Shown: in pieces, positions 26,967-35,648 of the stretch
Layout of the letters: each line of letters opens with the position of its first letter
Position numbering within the stretch: position 1 is the first letter of the stretch
DNA from: M55B144 sp964550615
GTDB lineage: Bacteria > Bipolaricaulota > Bipolaricaulia > UBA7950 > UBA9294
Direction: 5' to 3'
Assembly: GCA_964550615.1 (NCBI GenBank)
Contig: CAZKAB010000001.1
Span: 1 to 64,000 of the forward strand
Length of the DNA stretch: 64,000 nucleotides
The notes under the pieces: generated by a model
Seen by the model: the letters and a program-made list of their open reading frames with translations, nothing else
Databases searched by the model: none
Told to the model about the DNA's origin: nothing
Translations under genes and position numbers: made by a program

Positions 26967-27578
26967 TTGCGTTTGCCAAAGCTGAGAGAATTGCGAGAAG
27001 CGGTTACTGCTGTATTTTCGCCGCGGTTCACGACTCGATTCCCCGCCAAACCGTGCGTGGTGCCCAGCAAGTATAGGGGCAAACCGGAATTCGATCTTGA
27101 AAGCTGTATTGGATGCGGCGCGTGCGTTAATGCCTGCCCGACCGAAGCGCTCACTCAGATTGAGGACCTCGCAGCCGAACCGGCTGTTCGGATACTCACT
27201 CTTCGATACGACACATGCATCTTCTGCGGCAATTGCCATGACATCTGTACGACAGATGACGGAATACGACTGTCCACCGAGTGGAACCTCGCCACCATGG
27301 ACCGCGCAAGCACAATAGAGACACATGCGCATGAGCTGCAGCTGTGCGAAAGGTGCGGCGCCGTCATCGGCACCAAGAAGCACCTTGTCTGGCTGTATGA
27401 GAAGCTCGGTCCTCTCGCGTATTCCAATCCATCGCTGCTCCTCGCCAAGAGCGGCGAGCTCGAAACCGACCCTCAGGGCGCCGGCGACCAACAGCATAGT
27501 GATGAATCGCTGCAGACAACTTCTTTCATGCGAATCCTGTGCCCCAAATGCAAATACGAACTCAACATCAAGCTGTAA
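26967..27578 (+). CDS. Hydrogenase ferredoxin subunit, NuoI/HyfH/MbhN-like
   Basis: A 203-residue 2x[4Fe-4S] protein that carries electrons to the small subunit. Cluster motifs are CIGCGACVNACP and CIFCGNCHDICT. The C-terminal part adds CERCG and CPKC pairs that may form a zinc-ribbon or rubredoxin-like site, a feature of HyfH/HycF relatives. Start is TTG at 26967, chosen because AGGAGT is seven bases upstream and no ATG fits. In MBH-type operons this gene also stands last among the structural genes. Confidence 0.9.
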   Translation: MRLPKLRELREAVTAVFSPRFTTRFPAKPCVVPSKYRGKPEFDLESCIGCGACVNACPTEALTQIEDLAAEPAVRILTLRYDTCIFCGNCHDICTTDDGIRLSTEWNLATMDRASTIETHAHELQLCERCGAVIGTKKHLVWLYEKLGPLAYSNPSLLLAKSGELETDPQGAGDQQHSDESLQTTSFMRILCPKCKYELNIKL

Positions 27579-27585
27579 AGAGTCC

Positions 27586-28065
27586 ATGCACACAGACGAC
27601 GGCGCTTTGGCTGAGCTCCTCAATACATGCCCTGATGATACGCTCATTGTCGGGATCGGCAGTACGCTCAGAGGCGACGACGGTGCCGGCCCGGCGGTCT
27701 GCCGATTGCTGCCCGGAGAAGTTGCGGCCCAGGTAATCGATGCCGGTACTGCGCCGGAAAACTACATCCAGAAGATCAGAGATCGCTCACCTCACTGTAT
27801 GCTCATTATTGATGCGATCGATTTCGGAGCAGAAGCGGGAACGGTTGCTGCCTTCCATCCGAACGAACTAGACCCCGTGATCTCATCCACACATGCGCTT
27901 TCTCCGCGGTTGTTTGTCGACGTGGTCTGCCGCGGCACGAGAACAACTGCGCATCTCATCGGTGTCCAGCCCGCGCAGACGGAATTGGGACATGCCATGT
28001 CTCCCGAAGTGACAAAAGCAGTACGTCGGGTTGCCGACGCACTTGCAGCACGATTCGCCCACTAG
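27586..28065 (+). CDS. [NiFe]-hydrogenase maturation protease (second copy)
   Basis: A 159-residue HycI-like endopeptidase. The core VGIGSTLRGDDGAGPAV carries the nickel-binding aspartate, and the second site is around DAIDFGAEAG. The open frame extends upstream through the ferredoxin gene, but the ATG at 27586 with AAAGAG upstream is the natural start. Being last in the membrane hydrogenase operon, it most likely matures the NuoCD-like large subunit. Confidence 0.9.
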   Translation: MHTDDGALAELLNTCPDDTLIVGIGSTLRGDDGAGPAVCRLLPGEVAAQVIDAGTAPENYIQKIRDRSPHCMLIIDAIDFGAEAGTVAAFHPNELDPVISSTHALSPRLFVDVVCRGTRTTAHLIGVQPAQTELGHAMSPEVTKAVRRVADALAARFAH

Positions 28066-28081
28066 GAGCGGGCACTATTCG

Positions 28082-30988
28082 TCACTTCACATCGACTGTG
28101 TAGGTTATGGAATCGGTGTTTCCCTCGTTGTCGGTGATCGTGAGCGTCACATCGTAGGATCCGGACGAGGGGAATGTCTTCTCAACTGCAACACCGGTGG
28201 CATCTGATTTGCCGTCACCGTCGAAATCCCAATCGTAGCGGACTACCTCGCCATCGAAGTCGAATGAATCGGACGCATCGAAGGAAACCGAAGTACCCGC
28301 TGATGGATTCATGGGAGTGAAGGTGAAATCAGCAGTCGGCGGCTGGAAAGTCATGATGATCTGCTTAGGTTTGATGTAGCCACCAATTCCAATCAGGGAC
28401 GGGGAGTCGGCACCGACCGTCAGTGTCACCTGTTTGTCAGTCGTAAACACAAAACGCTCCGGAAGACTCGTCTGATCGACCGATACTGTGTACGTCGCCG
28501 GAACGACGTCGGTAAATGTGAATCCACCATCTATGCCGCTATACGTATCGGTGGTGTCCCCTGTGCCATCAGAAAGGACAATCCGTACCTGAGCAAATCC
28601 GCCCTCATCGTTTTCGTGCACGCCATTCTTGTTTGCGTCGTCAAACAGCACGCCGCTAAGTACAGTAACCGGAGTGAGTGCGAGATCGACCTCTGCCGTC
28701 TCTCCGGCGGCAAGCGCAACGGTCGGCTCTGACGCGAGACGTGCCGTCAGCGGAAGTCCGCTTGCCGAGACGGCATATGTTCCCGGCGCGAATGGCGGGA
28801 AGCGATACCTTCCTTCCTTGTCTGTGGAGACCGCGCTTCTATCTGTCTGCAGCACTGCACCAGCTACCGGGGTATCACCCGGAGTGAACGCCCCGTCACC
28901 ATCTCGATCTACAAATACGTGGCCTTCTATCCTGCCCTTTGTTACAAGGAATGGCAGCGGAAGATCGAATCGCCAGTCAAACATCATCCCCCAACTGAAC
29001 GTCGCAGGAGACGCGTCTGCACGATCCCAGCCCATGTCTGCCGTCAACCGCAAGCTGAGATTATCGAAAATCTCGACGGTCGACTTGGCCGACAGGGTGA
29101 ATGCATCCACGTCGTTCGTCAAGCTGATTGTTGCCGAGTGGAGCGAACTGTTTGAGCGGAATCGAAATGATACCGTAGTCCCGCCGGCAACCAGATCATT
29201 GGTGGCGAGGTCTATGGTCTTTGTGTGGACGAGTGTAAGAAACAGATCGATGTCGCCGAAAGACAGGCCGCCGCCTTCGCTGAACGTGAGGGTGCGATAT
29301 GAGATGGAAGTTGTGTGATCGATCTGATCATTCAGCTTGCCGGTGAACGAGTACTGGAAGGTATTGCCGGTATTGCCAAGTTGGAATGACACCAGCCTAC
29401 TTACGCTATTCTGCAACGTCAGATCGGCGTTTCGCGTCCAATTGAATTCCACCGTCGTGTTGAGCGTTGGGCCGTCTGTGAGTGGGGTTGCAGACATGTT
29501 CAGCCCGAGGTTGTCGTCGATCGTTGTCGGGAGCGCGGGGTTGTGGTTTGTGTTGTCCCAGACATGCGTAATCGACGCGGCAAGCGAGAAATCGTTGTGA
29601 CGAAGGCGTTGAGAAAGCGCAATGCCAGCCGAATCGCTCCTCTGGCCGGGGAAGTATGAACCGACCGAGAACACTTCCCCGCTAAGGAAGTATGGGACCG
29701 TGTCGATAGTCGTGTTGAAGAAAAAGGCGCGACTGGTCAGGTCTTGCGACAGGCCGAGAGCTCCTTCAACACGCAATGTCCAATCATCAAGCGGCTCCGC
29801 CGCAGCGGTGAAGCTCCACACAGCGTCGCTTTCGGTACGGGTGCGCGCTTCCGTATGCGCAATCCCCAGTTGAGCCTCCTGCGGGCCGACCGCGAGATAC
29901 AAGCCGACACGCGTCTCATCCTCCGCTCCACCACCGATCAATGCCAGGCGGTAGTTGTCGTCATCGTAGAGCAAGCTGCCCCCACGGCAAGAGATGCTTA
30001 ACAGATCAGTCAACCGCCGCGATACATCTCCGATTGTGAAGGTGGCGGGTGTCGATCGGTATGAGATGGCTATCGATCCCAGAGAAACCGGCTCCGGCCC
30101 GAATACTGAGGTCAATCGCATGTACGCCGAGAGATAGCCGTCGAGGACCCCGCCGGATACCGAGAATGTGAGGTCGCTTTGAACCTCCTCTGTGAATACA
30201 TCTTGTCCGATTGATAGACGGAGACGCGCCGGAAGCTCCTGCATCAGCGTTCCCCCTACTGCCTGAGGTGAAGGAGGAAGCACGGTGGTGAAAAGCGTGG
30301 CGTCTTCTTCCACGCCCGGATATAGCGAAGAAGATGCAAAAAGCGACAGAACATCCCGCCCGGCTGCCGCGTCGGCCGTGATTTGAATCGTCACCACAAC
30401 CGTCGCCTTTTCCTGTGGCCCCAAATTTAGTTTCGCGTTGGAAACGCTCACGTCAAACTTGTGAGATGAAGTCGCAGTGACATCTATCGTGTCCTGAACG
30501 TTTCCTCGATTCACAATCACTACGTCGTACGAAACCTTCGCTCCTGGTGGAGCACTCTGCGCATCGGGCATGACAATACTGATCTGGTTTACTGGTGCGA
30601 CAGTCGTGGTTGCACTCACGGACGCACGGTATGTCGGGTCGCTTTGCGATGTGGCTGCAAGAGTAATCTTGTAGGTCCCGGCAATTGCGCCCGGTGGAAC
30701 GGTGACCGTAACGAAAATGGTTCCTTCTTCGCCAGCGGCAAGCGACAGCTCCGTCGGCGCTCCCAATATTCCCCAACCGGGAGGGATTGCGAATCCGATG
30801 TCGACCGTATCAGCGGTTAATGCGTCGTTGGTAACGGAGAAGACGTGCGTGACGAACTCGCCCGGCGCGGCATGTTGTGGGGATGAAAGAACACTCGTCG
30901 TGACCTCGCTCCACACGCCGGTCGAAACCCAAAACAAAAGGCAGACTGACGCCAACAATGTCAGCCATGTCCGTGATCCCGTCGTCAT
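28082..30988 (-). CDS. Large envelope protein: NEW3/Ig-like domains, beta-rich centre, Cna-B-like repeats, C-terminal PKD
   Basis: A 968-residue protein of unknown function with a clear signal peptide (WLTLLASVCLLFW, cleavage likely after GVWSE). Two NEW3/CARDB-like beta-sandwich domains (about 25-225) come first. A region of about 440 residues (240-680) follows, with many short alternating amphipathic strands and almost no charge clusters, which looks like an outer-membrane beta-barrel. Then come two carboxypeptidase-regulatory/SdrD-B-like domains (DRDGDGAFTPGDTPVAG; FDDANKNGVHENDEGG) and a PKD domain at the end. The order recalls usher-like assembly or secretion pores, but I do not recognise the family. 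The ATG at 30988 has no ribosome site; a TTG at 31027 extends the frame. It may be leaderless. Confidence 0.75.
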   Translation of the reverse strand: MTTGSRTWLTLLASVCLLFWVSTGVWSEVTTSVLSSPQHAAPGEFVTHVFSVTNDALTADTVDIGFAIPPGWGILGAPTELSLAAGEEGTIFVTVTVPPGAIAGTYKITLAATSQSDPTYRASVSATTTVAPVNQISIVMPDAQSAPPGAKVSYDVVIVNRGNVQDTIDVTATSSHKFDVSVSNAKLNLGPQEKATVVVTIQITADAAAGRDVLSLFASSSLYPGVEEDATLFTTVLPPSPQAVGGTLMQELPARLRLSIGQDVFTEEVQSDLTFSVSGGVLDGYLSAYMRLTSVFGPEPVSLGSIAISYRSTPATFTIGDVSRRLTDLLSISCRGGSLLYDDDNYRLALIGGGAEDETRVGLYLAVGPQEAQLGIAHTEARTRTESDAVWSFTAAAEPLDDWTLRVEGALGLSQDLTSRAFFFNTTIDTVPYFLSGEVFSVGSYFPGQRSDSAGIALSQRLRHNDFSLAASITHVWDNTNHNPALPTTIDDNLGLNMSATPLTDGPTLNTTVEFNWTRNADLTLQNSVSRLVSFQLGNTGNTFQYSFTGKLNDQIDHTTSISYRTLTFSEGGGLSFGDIDLFLTLVHTKTIDLATNDLVAGGTTVSFRFRSNSSLHSATISLTNDVDAFTLSAKSTVEIFDNLSLRLTADMGWDRADASPATFSWGMMFDWRFDLPLPFLVTKGRIEGHVFVDRDGDGAFTPGDTPVAGAVLQTDRSAVSTDKEGRYRFPPFAPGTYAVSASGLPLTARLASEPTVALAAGETAEVDLALTPVTVLSGVLFDDANKNGVHENDEGGFAQVRIVLSDGTGDTTDTYSGIDGGFTFTDVVPATYTVSVDQTSLPERFVFTTDKQVTLTVGADSPSLIGIGGYIKPKQIIMTFQPPTADFTFTPMNPSAGTSVSFDASDSFDFDGEVVRYDWDFDGDGKSDATGVAVEKTFPSSGSYDVTLTITDNEGNTDSITYTVDVK

Positions 30989-31032
30989 AACACAGATTAG
31001 GTTAGGGAAGCACCGTACTGCGTACAAGGACC

Positions 31033-31053
31033 GTCACATGATCGATATGTGAC
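31033..31053. promoter_or_regulatory. Palindrome upstream of the envelope-protein gene
   Basis: Perfect 7-base arms GTCACAT and ATGTGAC around a GATCGAT centre, which is itself nearly symmetric; TTTT follows on the plus strand. It lies 45-65 bases upstream of the 30988 start, a plausible operator position. No plus-strand gene ends here, so a terminator role for that strand is unlikely; an end signal for upp (minus strand) is also possible but lacks a U-run. Confidence 0.4.
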
Positions 31054-31117
31054 TTTTGTCGGGGCGGTCGGTGATGCACGTTACCTACACCATCATCGCT
31101 ATATAGTGGCGCTTCGA

Positions 31118-31741
31118 TCACGTACCGAATATCCGATCCCCGGCGTCACCAAGGCCGGGAAGGATATATCCGTGCTCGTTCAGTTCGCGATCGAGTGCAG
31201 CCGTGTAGATGGGTACATCAGGGTGCGCACGCGACAGCGCATCCACGCCTTCGGGGGACGCCACCAAGCAAAGAAACTGGAGCTTCCGTGCTCCTTCGCG
31301 CTTCAGGATATCGATTCCGACGATCGCGCTACCACCGGTGGCGAGCATTGGGTCGACAAGGATTACTTGCGCCTCCTGCAACGACTCTGGAAACTTCGCG
31401 TAGTATTCGACCGGCTTCAATGTCTCCGGATCGCGGTACAGGCCGATATGCCCAACCGCGGCGGTAGGAATAAGATTGAGTACGCCGGCAAGCATTCCCG
31501 TGCCTGCACGGAGTATTGGCACGAGAACGACTGGTACATCGAGGACATGGCCGACTGTCTCTTCCAGCGGAGTGGTGACGACCTCTTCGCGTAGCGGGTA
31601 GTGCCGCGTGATCTCGTACACCATGAACGCAGTCAGCTCTTCAAGCAACAGCCTGAAGTTGTGGTTCCTGGTAGACACGTCACGAAGCAACGTGAGCTTG
31701 TTCTGAATCAGCGGATGATCGAGGATGTGGAGATTAGCCAT
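31118..31741 (-). CDS. upp: Uracil phosphoribosyltransferase
   Basis: Salvages uracil to UMP with PRPP. 207 residues, normal length. The PRPP-binding motif VILVDPMLATGGSAI (about residues 123-137) and the uracil-binding C-terminal GDAGDRIFGT are intact. The frame is open far upstream, but the ATG at 31741 has an AGGAGG ribosome site and starts with the usual conserved N-terminus. It is a single-gene unit behind its own promoter. Confidence 0.97.
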   Translation of the reverse strand: MANLHILDHPLIQNKLTLLRDVSTRNHNFRLLLEELTAFMVYEITRHYPLREEVVTTPLEETVGHVLDVPVVLVPILRAGTGMLAGVLNLIPTAAVGHIGLYRDPETLKPVEYYAKFPESLQEAQVILVDPMLATGGSAIVGIDILKREGARKLQFLCLVASPEGVDALSRAHPDVPIYTAALDRELNEHGYILPGLGDAGDRIFGT

Positions 31742-31762
31742 TGCCTTCCTCCTGATGCGCCA

Positions 31763-31791
31763 ACAATACACAACGTCCCCGTCACGCACAA
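31763..31791 (-). promoter_or_regulatory. Putative promoter of upp
   Basis: Minus-strand TTGTGC (31786-31791), 17-base spacer, TATTGT (31763-31768), 21 bases from the upp start. This is a moderate match. The flavin reductase-like gene is transcribed away from the same region. Confidence 0.5.
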
Positions 31792-31865
31792 GTCCACGCG
31801 CCGTTGTCACTCGTGCGTCCCGATATGCTAGTATGGAGGACCCAAGCACAGGAGATGAATTCACC

Positions 31866-32378
31866 ATGCAAAAGACGCTGAACTGGTACGAGCATGTCGA
31901 CCTTCTCAACACCGCGCTTGCCAACGATGGTGCGTTCCTTGTCGTCGAGGATGCGACTAAGAGACCGAACGCAATGACAATCGGCTGGGGGCAGGTGGGC
32001 ATCATCTGGAGTCGCCCGATGTTTACGGTTCTCGTCCGCCGCTCGCGCTACACACACTCCTGTCTCCTCGAGAAAGACGCATTCACAGTCAGCGTGCCGG
32101 CACGCGGAAGAATGTCTGCGGAGCTTGCCTTCTGCGGCAGTAGATCGGGGCGTGACGTCAACAAGGCCGAAGCATGCGGTCTTTCGTTTGTCGCAGGGAG
32201 AATCGTCAGCACACCTGTTATTGCCGGCTGCTCGCTGTACTACGAATGCAAGATTGTTCTGAGGAAGGAGTTGGCTGCTTCCGATTTCTCCTCTGCCGAG
32301 ATTCTTGATAAATTCTATCATGACGGCGACCACCACATGGTCGTCATCGGCGAGATTGTCGCCGCCTATGTTGCTTGA
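31866..32378 (+). CDS. Flavin reductase-like domain protein (FMN-binding split barrel)
   Basis: A 170-residue member of the flavin reductase-like family, which binds FMN and often reduces flavins or acts as a small flavoprotein. Family features are NAMTIGWGQVGIIWSRPMFTVLVR near residue 35, then AFTVSVPA and CGSRSGRDVNK. The ATG at 31866 is preferred (AGGAG about 11 bases upstream); an in-frame ATG at 31833 would add 11 residues. A TAGTAT element just upstream of 31838 may be its -10. The substrate is not evident from context. Confidence 0.85.
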   Translation: MQKTLNWYEHVDLLNTALANDGAFLVVEDATKRPNAMTIGWGQVGIIWSRPMFTVLVRRSRYTHSCLLEKDAFTVSVPARGRMSAELAFCGSRSGRDVNKAEACGLSFVAGRIVSTPVIAGCSLYYECKIVLRKELAASDFSSAEILDKFYHDGDHHMVVIGEIVAAYVA

Positions 32379-32554
32379 CCGAGTATGGTCAAGGGGATCG
32401 GATCATGTCGCGTGAGGCTTTTTTACCGCGTGACCGGCGTGCGACCCGCTCCGCAATGCCCGTCCTTTCCTGGCGCACCAGGCAAGGCATCCTCGTGTCT
32501 GCCGGATGCACCGCCCGCAAGCTACTTCATGCAAAGGCCTTGAGATTATCCAGT

Positions 32555-33736
32555 CTACATCTCAATCGGAAGCGTGTCGTGACGCCAGCGTCCCTCGCAG
32601 GGATTCCCAAGCGAGATCTGCGCTTCGATGTGATCCGGGCAGATCTCGAGGACCACACTCGATACCGTGCCCGTAAGTTTGCCCACGTATTCTCCATGCC
32701 GACAAGGACTGTTCAAACTGGGATTCACGCGCCCGACCGACACGTCGAAGTGGCTTGAGAGAATCTCTTTGACGCGCTGGACACTGACCGTGCCCCGAGC
32801 TGCTGTGAGAAGCTCGCGCACCACCCGATACCTGTAGTCCGTACTCGACGGATGCTCCCGGAGAACAAGCGCAGGCTTAATCGAATCAACAAGCGCATGA
32901 TTCGTGACCACACACTCCTGCGCCCCCGACGAAGGAGGAACAATCACCTGGTGCCCAGCTGTGGCCTCGACAACACGGCTGTCTTCGAAACGGTCCGCAA
33001 ACAGGAAATTGAAGGCGGTTGCTGGTGGATGCGCCACCAAGCCAGCCACGGCATCCGCTGTGGAGGCGCTGGTCTGCGCAAGGTTCCGCTGGAGGATCCA
33101 CATGGGCATGTTGTAGGCGAATTGGGCGTCCGTGCATCCATTCTCAAGAGAAAGCCCGAACAGTGCAAGTCCCTGGTCGTTCCACATCCGATGATAACCG
33201 ATGTAGCCAGGAACCAGCGGAACGACAAAGTCGTGTCCCACGGCCGGGTGAGCCCTGAGGAGCACAAGAAATTGGTCGATGTACCGGCCGCCATCATCAT
33301 TGTGACCGCAGACCATTTGTCCCTGGGTCGTGGAGCTTCCCCATGCCGACAGAGACGAACACATGTAATCTGCGTGCGTCTCAGGTGTAGGCAGCGAGTT
33401 CAGGAGATCCCACCCGCAGTTGAGGATGAGAATGTCCTCGTAGGGTACATCTGCGCCATCGGCAAGGCCATGCATTTCCTCGATGTAGACTGTTCCCGTC
33501 GCTTCTTTGACCGCCTTCTCGTATCGGCGAGCCTCTTCAAGTATCCGAGCTTTCTCCGTTCGAGTCGCCTGGCAGAGCCCCTGGATGAATCCCTCACAGA
33601 CTGTTTTCACAATGGGAATCGTCTGCTGCCCGTACTCGCGCCCCATACTGTAGGGTTCTCCCGCCACTTCAACAACGGGGATCTGGCCGCGCCACGGATA
33701 CAGCATCTCAAACGTTTCTTGCCAGGTTTCCTTCAT
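32555..33736 (-). CDS. C45-family Ntn hydrolase (isopenicillin N acyltransferase-like)
   Basis: A 393-residue member of the acyl-CoA:6-aminopenicillanate acyltransferase/C45 family, self-cleaving enzymes that hydrolyse or transfer N-acyl amides. The expected N-terminal nucleophile is Cys126 in ADYMCSSLSAWG, after an approximately 125-residue propeptide of normal size. GHNDDGG, the NDQGLALFGLSLENG stretch and CVVTNHAL are further family features. There is no signal peptide, so it acts in the cytoplasm. It ends the GntR-led operon, just after the ABC permeases. I infer that it deacylates the imported compound. Confidence 0.85.
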   Translation of the reverse strand: MKETWQETFEMLYPWRGQIPVVEVAGEPYSMGREYGQQTIPIVKTVCEGFIQGLCQATRTEKARILEEARRYEKAVKEATGTVYIEEMHGLADGADVPYEDILILNCGWDLLNSLPTPETHADYMCSSLSAWGSSTTQGQMVCGHNDDGGRYIDQFLVLLRAHPAVGHDFVVPLVPGYIGYHRMWNDQGLALFGLSLENGCTDAQFAYNMPMWILQRNLAQTSASTADAVAGLVAHPPATAFNFLFADRFEDSRVVEATAGHQVIVPPSSGAQECVVTNHALVDSIKPALVLREHPSSTDYRYRVVRELLTAARGTVSVQRVKEILSSHFDVSVGRVNPSLNSPCRHGEYVGKLTGTVSSVVLEICPDHIEAQISLGNPCEGRWRHDTLPIEM

Positions 33737-33746
33737 TGATTGTACC

Positions 33747-34589
33747 TCACTTTTTTCTTACGAGTCTCGGATCCAGCGCATCACGAAGTCCGTCGCCCAG
33801 GAAGTTGAACCCTAGGACCACCAGCATGAGTACCAGGCCAGGGAATGTCGTAATCCACCAAGCCGTGGTCAAATAGTTCCGCCCGCTCGCGATGATCCCA
33901 CCCCATTCAGGAGTCGGAGGCTGAATCCCGACCCCAAGGAAGCTCATGCCAGCAGAGAAGAGAATCGCCCAGGGGATCTCTAGCGTGCAGTACACAATGA
34001 CTACGGAGACCGTGTTCGGCAGAAGGTGTCGCCAGAGGATGCGATGCGTGGACGCGCCGATTGCTCGCGCAGCTTCGATATAGGGGCGTTCCTTTTCCGT
34101 AAGAACCTGTCCACGCACAAGGCGGGCGAAGTACGCCCAGCTGATGAGAACCATCGTGACGATCAGGGGGACTAGCCCTCCTCCGAAACTGCCGGCGATC
34201 ACAATTGCTAGGACCATCGCTGGGATAGACAGCACAATATCGGCTGCCCTCATCAGAAGGTTGTCGAGGATGCCCCCAAAGTACGCAGAAATCGTCCCCA
34301 GCACGACTCCTACAACGCCCTCCATGACGACCACACCAAACCCGATGATGAAAGCGAAGCGTGTCCCGTACAGCACTCGGCTGAAGACATCTCGCCCCAA
34401 CGGGTCGGTTCCCATTAGATGCGCCAATGAGGGGGGTTTAAGTAGCATGCTGTAGTTCTGCTTGATCGGATCATATGGAACCAACCATCCCCCGAACGCC
34501 GCGGCGAAGAGAAAGAGGAACACGATCACAGCACCGACTACCGCAAGGCGATTCTTCCTGAAAACCTTATACAACGGCCTCAGCGACAT
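33747..34589 (-). CDS. ABC transporter permease, DppC/OppC type
   Basis: A 280-residue inner-membrane permease of the peptide/nickel family with about six helices. The N-terminal FRKNRLAVVGAVIV segment is typical of DppC, and the EAA loop EAARAIGASTHRILWRHLLPN (about residues 180-200) contacts an ATPase. It pairs with the DppB-like gene upstream. No ATPase gene is present in the operon or window, so the ATPases must come from elsewhere. Confidence 0.93.
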   Translation of the reverse strand: MSLRPLYKVFRKNRLAVVGAVIVFLFLFAAAFGGWLVPYDPIKQNYSMLLKPPSLAHLMGTDPLGRDVFSRVLYGTRFAFIIGFGVVVMEGVVGVVLGTISAYFGGILDNLLMRAADIVLSIPAMVLAIVIAGSFGGGLVPLIVTMVLISWAYFARLVRGQVLTEKERPYIEAARAIGASTHRILWRHLLPNTVSVVIVYCTLEIPWAILFSAGMSFLGVGIQPPTPEWGGIIASGRNYLTTAWWITTFPGLVLMLVVLGFNFLGDGLRDALDPRLVRKK

Positions 34590-34629
34590 TCTAGGTCCTT
34601 CCTCCTTGCTATCTGAGCGGCGCCAGCCT

Positions 34630-35571
34630 CTAATTCAAGCGTACTCGAGGATCCGCCACCGAGTAGGCGATGTCCGTCATAAAGTTGCCGAGAACGACGG
34701 CAAGTGAGTAGACCAGCGCAATGACCTGAACGACCGGGTAGTCACGGTCGAAGATCGCCGAGGTAAGCAGGCGACCCATTCCCGGCCACGAGAAGACGGT
34801 CTCCACGATCACCGACCCACCGAAGAGCCACGGCAGCTGAAGCCCGATCATGGTCAGGATTGGAATGAGACTGTTGCGGAAGGCATGCTTGAAGATCACT
34901 GTGCTCTCCCGGATCCCCTTGCTTCTAGCTGTCGTCACGTAGTCTTGCAGTAAGACATCCAGCATACTCGACCGGGCAAGTCGGGCGAAGGTTCCCGCCT
35001 GTGGGAGCCCCAGCGTCAGGGCAGGGAGGATGAGGTGTACCAGCCCGTCCCAACTCCATAAGGGGCCGCCGCCGCCGGAAATCGGCAGTCCTGGGATATG
35101 CACAGCGAGCAGGAGCATTAACATCAACCCCAACCAGAAGGTCGGCATCGACAACCAGAAGAGGGCGAAGACGGTCACCGTGTTGTCCAGGATGCTGTAC
35201 TGCCGCACTGCAGATATGATTCCCGCGACGAGCGCCACGACAAGTGTCACCACAAGCGCCGCAAGGGTTAGCTCCAGCGTACGCCCAATTCGTTCTCCGA
35301 CAAGTTGCAGGGTCGGGGCATGGTTTGCAATTGAACTACCTAGATCACCATGCAGCGCATTCTTGAGCCATATCGCGTACTGGATGTAAATCGGCTTGTT
35401 CAGGCCCAGTTCGTTACGAACCTCGTTGACCTTCTGCTGTGACGCCAACGGCCCCAGGATCTGGCGAACCGGGTCCCCAGGAGCCAGGCGCATGCTGAAG
35501 AAGATGATCATTGAGACACCTAATAGAACCGGGATCATCAACAACGTGCGACGAACTAGATAGCCTACCAT
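34630..35571 (-). CDS. ABC transporter permease, DppB/OppB type
   Basis: A 313-residue permease that begins MVGYLVRRTLLMIPVLLGVS, the usual DppB opening, with six helices and the EAA loop TTARSKGIRESTVIFKHAFRN near residue 225. VETVFSWPGMGRLL is a family signature. It is preceded by a strong stem-loop (35599-35628) that separates it from the binding-protein gene. Confidence 0.93.
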   Translation of the reverse strand: MVGYLVRRTLLMIPVLLGVSMIIFFSMRLAPGDPVRQILGPLASQQKVNEVRNELGLNKPIYIQYAIWLKNALHGDLGSSIANHAPTLQLVGERIGRTLELTLAALVVTLVVALVAGIISAVRQYSILDNTVTVFALFWLSMPTFWLGLMLMLLLAVHIPGLPISGGGGPLWSWDGLVHLILPALTLGLPQAGTFARLARSSMLDVLLQDYVTTARSKGIRESTVIFKHAFRNSLIPILTMIGLQLPWLFGGSVIVETVFSWPGMGRLLTSAIFDRDYPVVQVIALVYSLAVVLGNFMTDIAYSVADPRVRLN

Positions 35572-35598
35572 CTTTCCCCTTTGTTTGAACTGAGAAGA

Positions 35599-35628
35599 TC
35601 GTGAGGGGAAGAGATCTCCCCCTCACGA
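35599..35628 (-). other. Intercistronic stem-loop between binding protein and permease genes
   Basis: Perfect 10-base inverted repeat: TCGTGAGGGG (35599-35608) and CCCCTCACGA (35619-35628), loop of 10 bases. It lies in the 77-base gap between the binding-protein stop and the dppB-like start. No T-run follows on the minus strand, so it is more likely an RNA-stabilising or attenuating element, as found after periplasmic binding protein genes, than a full terminator. Confidence 0.7.
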
Positions 35629-35648
35629 CGGTTCAGTAAGTGATCCGA

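Noticed and set aside
32374..32393. Hairpin CTTGACC/GGTCAAG at the end of the flavin reductase gene
   Set aside because: A perfect 7-base stem with a 6-base loop, but no T-run follows, so I could not call it a terminator with confidence.
32375..32758. 127-codon plus-strand open frame after the flavin reductase gene
   Set aside because: Overlaps the end of the C45 gene on the opposite strand and lacks a ribosome site and motifs. The 176-base gap appears empty.
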